From contig CM062810.1 in NCBI GenBank assembly GCA_031772625.1, forward strand, positions 870,809,650-870,873,649: DNA of 64,000 nucleotides, given 5' to 3'. The notes beneath the pieces are model-generated. The model was not told the DNA's origin. It was given only the letters and a program-made list of their open reading frames with translations, and did no database searches. The DNA comes from Pinus tabuliformis (taxonomy: Eukaryota > Streptophyta > Pinopsida > Pinales > Pinaceae). Every line of letters begins with the position of its first letter. The stretch's first letter is position 1. A program made the position numbers and the translations under genes. Shown piece after piece: positions 59,674 to 64,000 of this stretch.

Positions 59674-61025
59674 TGTTGGAAATACTGAGAGGGGGGGTGA
59701 ATCAGTATTATCTAGCAATTTAATAAATCTTCCTTATTTGATCTTTGAATTATTTTAGCATGTCAGTACCATAAAATAATGAGCATGAAAAACAGATAGT
59801 CACACCAAAGAACACAAGATGTAAGGTGGAAACCCAATGTGGGTGAAAACCACCTGCTGCAACATGTCTCTATCTTCTTTCAATTTAGAAACTTCTTTTA
59901 CAATGATTTTGTACTGGTGCAGTCCTTTACCAGTACGCAGGCTGCAACCTGCAGAGAGCTATAACTCTCTCTCTCTCTCGTTTTCCAGTCTACTCCTGGA
60001 AGGGAGCTACAACCCCCTACTTCTTTTCATAAGCATCAGATAATCAACAAGTACATAACAGATATAGATCACTACAGATATCAGATCAGCAACAACAGAA
60101 CTAACCCAGAACACCTTATCAATAGAGAAATTCAATCAACAGAACATCTTAAAACAGAGACGCAGTTTTTCTTTCTGTGGCCTGCGACCAGACGCCGTTA
60201 ACCTTCTGCTACTCTGCGTCCACACGCAGATATCCTTCTGCTCCGTTGCGTGCCCACGCACTGTTCCTTTGACTGCTCTGCGTTCTGTTGCTTCAGGGAT
60301 GCACCCAAAGATACTATCGCGCCGCGTCTTTCGCTACAGAGACGCACCTGAAAACACTATCGCGCCGCGTCTTTCTGCTTCAGAGACGCACCTGAACCTT
60401 GATCGCCCTGCGTCCCCACGCAGGTCTCTCTCTACTGTGCTGCGTCTCGGCACACTTGCCCTTTACAGTACTTGCGTCTCGGCGCACTTTCCCTTCACTG
60501 AACCTGCGACCCTTTAGATATAAATGATATGAAGGCTTCAGAACAAACCCAAATAGTCAGATCTACAGGTCTGATCATGCGCCATAGAGATCACAGTCCA
60601 TTAGAAGATTCGTCCTCTTAGATTTCGACTAGATCTCACCAAATAAGATATTCAACCCAAGACAATTGCTCAATCCAAATGAACTCCTTTGCTTTATATA
60701 GGCAAGCTCCTCCCCAAAACATGGAACAATACCACGAGCCGACACCATAGAAACATAAAACCGTCGGCTAGATACCACACAAGAAACCCCCACGTGCTTT
60801 TCTCTGCCTTGAAATGTGTGCACTGGGTAGACGCACCTGCTGAACGGCTGGCTGGCGTCCCTGGACGCGGGTTCTGCATGGTATACCTGCGGGGACGCAC
60901 TTTCTGAACCGATTGCCTGCGTCCTTCTTAATTTTTTTTCAACAAACTGAGAGCCTTACCACTGGAGTTGCCATCAAGTACAACATCTGTAACATACAGT
61001 CATACCAGATAACATAATGCCAACA
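59674..61025 (-). repeat. 5' LTR (right) of the Sirevirus-like element
   Basis: It pairs with 53157-54509. Transcription would run leftwards from the TATA box at 60691-60700, so the GACGCA-rich part lies in the transcribed leader (R/U5), about 1 kb long. Confidence 0.95.
60691..60700 (-). promoter_or_regulatory. TATA box of the Sirevirus-like LTR
   Basis: TATATAAAGC on the minus strand, conserved in the left LTR at 54175-54184. Its place about 325 bases into the LTR fits a promoter at the end of U3. Confidence 0.7.
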
Positions 61026-61030
61026 GTTAG

Positions 61031-62046
61031 CTCCACCATCACATCATGATTTTATAAGTCAGCGAGTGAAAATGGTTTAAGAACCAAGACATGATGGGGT
61101 CGATCCTATGGCCAAAATATCGCAGTATGGAGGCTAGTATGCAAAATGAAATGGAAAATGATATCCCCTAACCTATATGCCAGTGAAAAAATGATACCCG
61201 GGATGATGAGTCTATAGTCATGGAATCAAAGCAGTGTCTTAAAATGTCCAAAGTATCCTGAAAAAATGACCCATCCCAACACTCCAAACCAAAAATGTCA
61301 TAAAGCTCATAAAGTTTTGAAAAGAAAAAATGAACTTTAGAAAAAGTGATTTTCACATGTCAACTTATATAAATACCTTTTAACTTACAATTTTTCATTT
61401 GTGTTGTGAACAAGTGAGTGAAGGAGATTTGGAGAAATCACTCAAGCAAGATCAATCCATCAAATTCGTCTGTTCGTTCAGCCTTCAACCCTCTAGGTAA
61501 CCTTCTAAATGATTTTTTGATATGTTTTCTCTCTTTTCAATTTTTTTTTCCAAAAATTTGACTGTAGGAAAAATAGTTTAAAAATTATTCTTTGTGTGCA
61601 TGCGGGTTAGACAAGGTAGACCCGCGTATAAAATGGCACTATATGCGACATTGTAAATAGTAAACCTGCATGCATGCAGTTTTAAAATTTAAAACACGGT
61701 TTTTAATGATCAAAAACATTTCTTTTGTATAATTTCAATTATGTGGGGAGAAAGTTAACATAATGTGACTGATAATGAAGTGATGGATGAACCAATTGCA
61801 TAGATGCCTTACTAGGATGTTGATTATTAAAAAATTTCAAAATGCCAAATATGAAGGAAAATACGAGATTGCTTGAGATGCTGATCCATTATTGGGATCC
61901 AGAGGAATACTCTTTTATTATTGACCAAATGCCTCTAAGGATAGAAATATAGGATATCTATTTCATCACTGGTCATTCTCAAAGAGGAGAGAGGGTCAAC
62001 TCAACAGGAAGAAGAACAATGTTGTCCCCAGTGGAGCCGCCAATTT
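61031..62046 (-). other. LARD interior continued: leader side
   Basis: About 1 kb of non-coding DNA next to the primer site. On the opposite (plus) strand it carries TATATAAATA at 61366-61375, and further right CCCTCTAG followed by GTAACC near 61500, which looks like a donor splice site. No coding frame is recognised. Confidence 0.5.
62024..62042 (-). promoter_or_regulatory. Primer-binding site of the LARD-like element
   Basis: TGGCGGCTCCACTGGGGAC on the minus strand, four bases from the right LTR. It resembles the TGGCG-CTCC-CTGGGGA sites of Tat/Ogre-type gypsy elements (arginine tRNA type by recollection), unlike the initiator-Met sites of the other elements here. Confidence 0.6.
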
Positions 62047-62991
62047 TGTTACTGGTAGAATCACCCTAGGGTATTGGGTTGAGAAACCCAACAGAGTGGA
62101 GGGCAGAAAACATAAAGAGACACGCAAACAAGCAGTCCTAATACTTAAACTACTGAAGTAGGAAGAATAGGTAGTACCTGGAGGTCCTACATTTGAGGTC
62201 GTTCTTGTAGGGTCCAAACCCTCTACTTCTTCCAATGCCTTAAAAATTGCAACTCATTCAAGCAAAGCATATACACTAGCAGTAATAGAAAGCATGTTCA
62301 TGAAATAAGTGTTAGGTCATATAAGCATGTAAGAAAATAAGCCTTAACATGAGATTTCATAAATAAATCATAAGATAGATTAATGCATAGAGACCATAAT
62401 CATCAGGAGCAAGCCATCGCCTCTTATTAATGTAAGATAAAGAACATATGGAAGAATTACAACCCGAGTTGTCCGCTAGCTCCAAGTAGAACCGTCCTCT
62501 AGATTTGTCCTGCCCAGGCCTCAGCAATCCTCCTCCATAAGTACACACAAGGATGTCATGAAGGGATGATGGACATCTATAGAAGGAAACATGGGTTTCC
62601 TATGAATTGGAAGTGTAGAAGGCGCAGGGATATCTTCATACTTGATCAGGGATGTAATCAACTATAATACCAATATCTAATCTTTTCTCCTCCTTTAGGC
62701 GTTCCCATGGAGGTTTATTTATACTTCTCCAAGTTAGTTTTTTCGGTTGGGAAACAGTTGGGCCACGAACTATAGTAGCTGAGTATCAGGTTAAACCCAT
62801 AAACTCTACTCGAATTAAGGGATATTATATATTTTTTGATGTTTTCTACATGCTCTTTATACAGGGAAAAATCGTATATGGGATTTAAAACATTATTTTT
62901 AGAATTTGGACCAAGTCTAGTAGGGAAGGGTTTCCCTAGGCCATATCATAGAGCATCAAATCTACCAAGGGTGGTAAATGGTGCTATAACA
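62047..62991 (-). repeat. Middle LTR shared by LARD-like units A and B
   Basis: It starts TGTTACTGGTAGAATCACCC and ends GCTATAACA. On its left is the primer site of unit A; on its right is sequence homologous to the polypurine/interior side of unit A (50915 onwards). It is therefore both the 5' LTR of A and the 3' LTR of B. Confidence 0.78.
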
Positions 62992-64000
62992 GATTCCACC
63001 TAATAGATGAGGTCAGAAGGGGTACATGATGGCCGAAATGTATTAATTGTATAGAAAGAATCATGCCAAGACCTGAGAGGAGTTCACCAGATTTCAACCT
63101 GCCAAGTCAGTGGAAGAGATTAGAAAGAAAGTTGTTGTCTGAGGTGGGCATACCCATGCTCAAAGATAATAAGGCATGTTTGCATATCAGACAAAAGATG
63201 ACCCAATATGTATACAAGTATAAAAGAACTGAAAATACATAGTGGATCATTGAATCATATCCATAGAAGTACATGTCACAATATCACATATAAATAACTG
63301 ATCAATGATGCTAAAGTAGAAACCTAATCACTGAAGTCATAAAGATGATCCAAAAAGTACCAAGTCAAAAATTAAAACAAATGGTACTACACACAACTTG
63401 GGTGCCAACATATAGGATGTAGTTGTGATGAACTACAACATATATAGGTAGATGGTGCCACTAGTAGAAACAAGAGGAACTGACAAGTGAACCAACAAAT
63501 GTTGATGCAAACCTGAGGTCTCCACTGACCGCCAAGATACATTTGTACACAATGGGAATAAATTATTTGAAGTCGACCATGTGAGAAATCGTTTGATTAT
63601 CGGTCATTGATGTATACCATTAACAAACGTGAGACTACTCACCGATAATGATGATGAGAGCCAAGATACCTAGTACGATCTAACAAGTGCAAGTAAATGA
63701 TCTAAATTTGAACACTTGGAAGAATCTATCAATCAGGAAACAATAATGTATTCCCACTGTTGATAGCGAAGGAGTCTGCCACTGATGACTGCAAACCCTA
63801 AGGTACTACCAAATTGACTGTAGACCATGTTCCCAGAGTAATGAGTTGAAGTCAATGGGAAAATATCTATTGGAAGGATGGTATTAAGGCATCATTCATC
63901 AATTCAACATGAGTGTAACCCGCAAGCCAATAATGTGGAATTAATTAGATGAAGAAAGATGTAGTAACCAAAACGAAGCACGTTTTCATGGTACATAAGA
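62992..64000 (-). mobile_element. LARD-like unit B interior (partial, runs off right edge)
   Basis: Collinear with 50915 to about 51925 of unit A, starting with GAGGTCAGAAGGGGTACATG-like words in both. It includes the start of the degenerate tandem repeat from about 63520. Identity is high enough to align by eye throughout, with many scattered differences. No coding content. A further LTR is expected outside the window. Confidence 0.78.

Larger units (their letters stand above)
53157..61025 (-). mobile_element. Young Sirevirus-like Ty1/copia element
   Basis: A 7.87-kb element on the minus strand with LTRs of 1353 and 1352 bp, target duplication gttag at 53152-53156 and 61026-61030, primer site, one uninterrupted gag-pol frame and repeated polypurine tracts. 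It looks whole. LTR mismatch is about 1.6% by eye (about 22 sites, nearly all transitions), so it is the youngest element here. A large gag with a coiled coil plus multiple polypurine tracts are known hallmarks of Sireviruses, and the CpG-rich LTR also fits that lineage; the assignment is inference. Confidence 0.93.
49973..62991 (-). mobile_element. LARD-like non-autonomous LTR element, unit A (holds the Sirevirus-like insertion)
   Basis: Two LTRs of 942 and 945 bp (49973-50914 and 62047-62991) begin TGTTA and end TATAACA. Just left of the right LTR, on the minus strand, is a Tat/Ogre-like primer site; a purine tract on the minus strand adjoins the left LTR (about 50915-50927). The orientation is therefore minus. 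The interior, about 3.26 kb once the nested element is subtracted, has no recognisable gag or pol but contains a degenerate tandem repeat (51440-52260). No matching target duplication flanks the two LTRs (CTAAA left, GATTC right), as expected if the right LTR is shared with the next unit. Confidence 0.75.

Noticed and set aside
1-64000. tRNA, rRNA, snRNA genes or CRISPR-type spaced repeats
   Set aside because: No tRNA-like box A/box B pair or cloverleaf was noticed and no regularly spaced identical repeats with unique spacers. Initiator-tRNA-like words are all primer sites beside LTRs. A dedicated RNA search was not possible.

Overview
The window looks like intergenic DNA from a large plant nuclear genome. 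It is AT-rich and dominated by LTR retrotransposons at several stages of decay, nested in one another, with short non-autonomous DNA transposons, microsatellites and minisatellites. The chromodomain-bearing Ty3/gypsy families, the Ty1/copia types and the depth of nesting suggest a seed plant, perhaps a gymnosperm; that is inference and I cannot name a species. No tRNA, rRNA, CRISPR or bacterial-type gene was seen. The only likely host coding sequence is a short 5' gene end on the minus strand at the left edge (1-209).

Layout. 1-209: start of an unknown minus-strand gene, preceded by a splice-acceptor-like site and a cluster rich in TCGCA/TGCGA words (about 420-765). 1106-5000: old plus-strand gypsy remains (integrase tail, then an extra downstream reading frame). 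5822-10204: old minus-strand gypsy remains (gag next to a chromodomain tail, primer site, about 3 kb LTR). 10660-12600: minus-strand copia ruin carrying a 247-bp tandem duplication. About 15400-28854: an old plus-strand gypsy element split by a younger gypsy element (16809-23823, 5-bp target duplication ctaaa) and by two hAT-like MITEs (24103-24397 and 26026-26322, each with an 8-bp target duplication). 30640-31310: a GC-richer island of unknown nature. 34375-39389: a copia element embedded in a local tandem repeat. About 39500-48260: another old gypsy element, split by a long-LTR gypsy derivative (42092-48105) that keeps gag and the integrase tail but has lost most of pol. 49973 to beyond 64000: a LARD-like element with about 945-bp LTRs, non-coding interior and a Tat/Ogre-like primer site, arranged head to tail so that one LTR is shared by two units. 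A young, whole-looking Sirevirus-like copia element (53157-61025, target duplication gttag, one 1626-codon gag-pol frame) sits inside it.

Relative ages by LTR mismatch, counted by eye: Sirevirus-like element about 1.6%, nested gypsy at 16809 about 3-4%, copia at 34375 about 6% or more, and the long-LTR gypsy at 42092 clearly older. The most notable items are: (1) a 45-bp tandem duplication across the LTR/primer-site junction of the 16809 gypsy, which left a primer-site relic inside both LTRs; (2) the shared-LTR LARD array with a non-coding repeat interior; (3) the Sirevirus-like element with repeated polypurine tracts, three zinc knuckles and a CpG-rich GACGCA-word array in its LTRs; (4) two separate gypsy derivatives in which gag lies next to the integrase/chromodomain tail; and (5) a hAT-like MITE family with clean target duplications.
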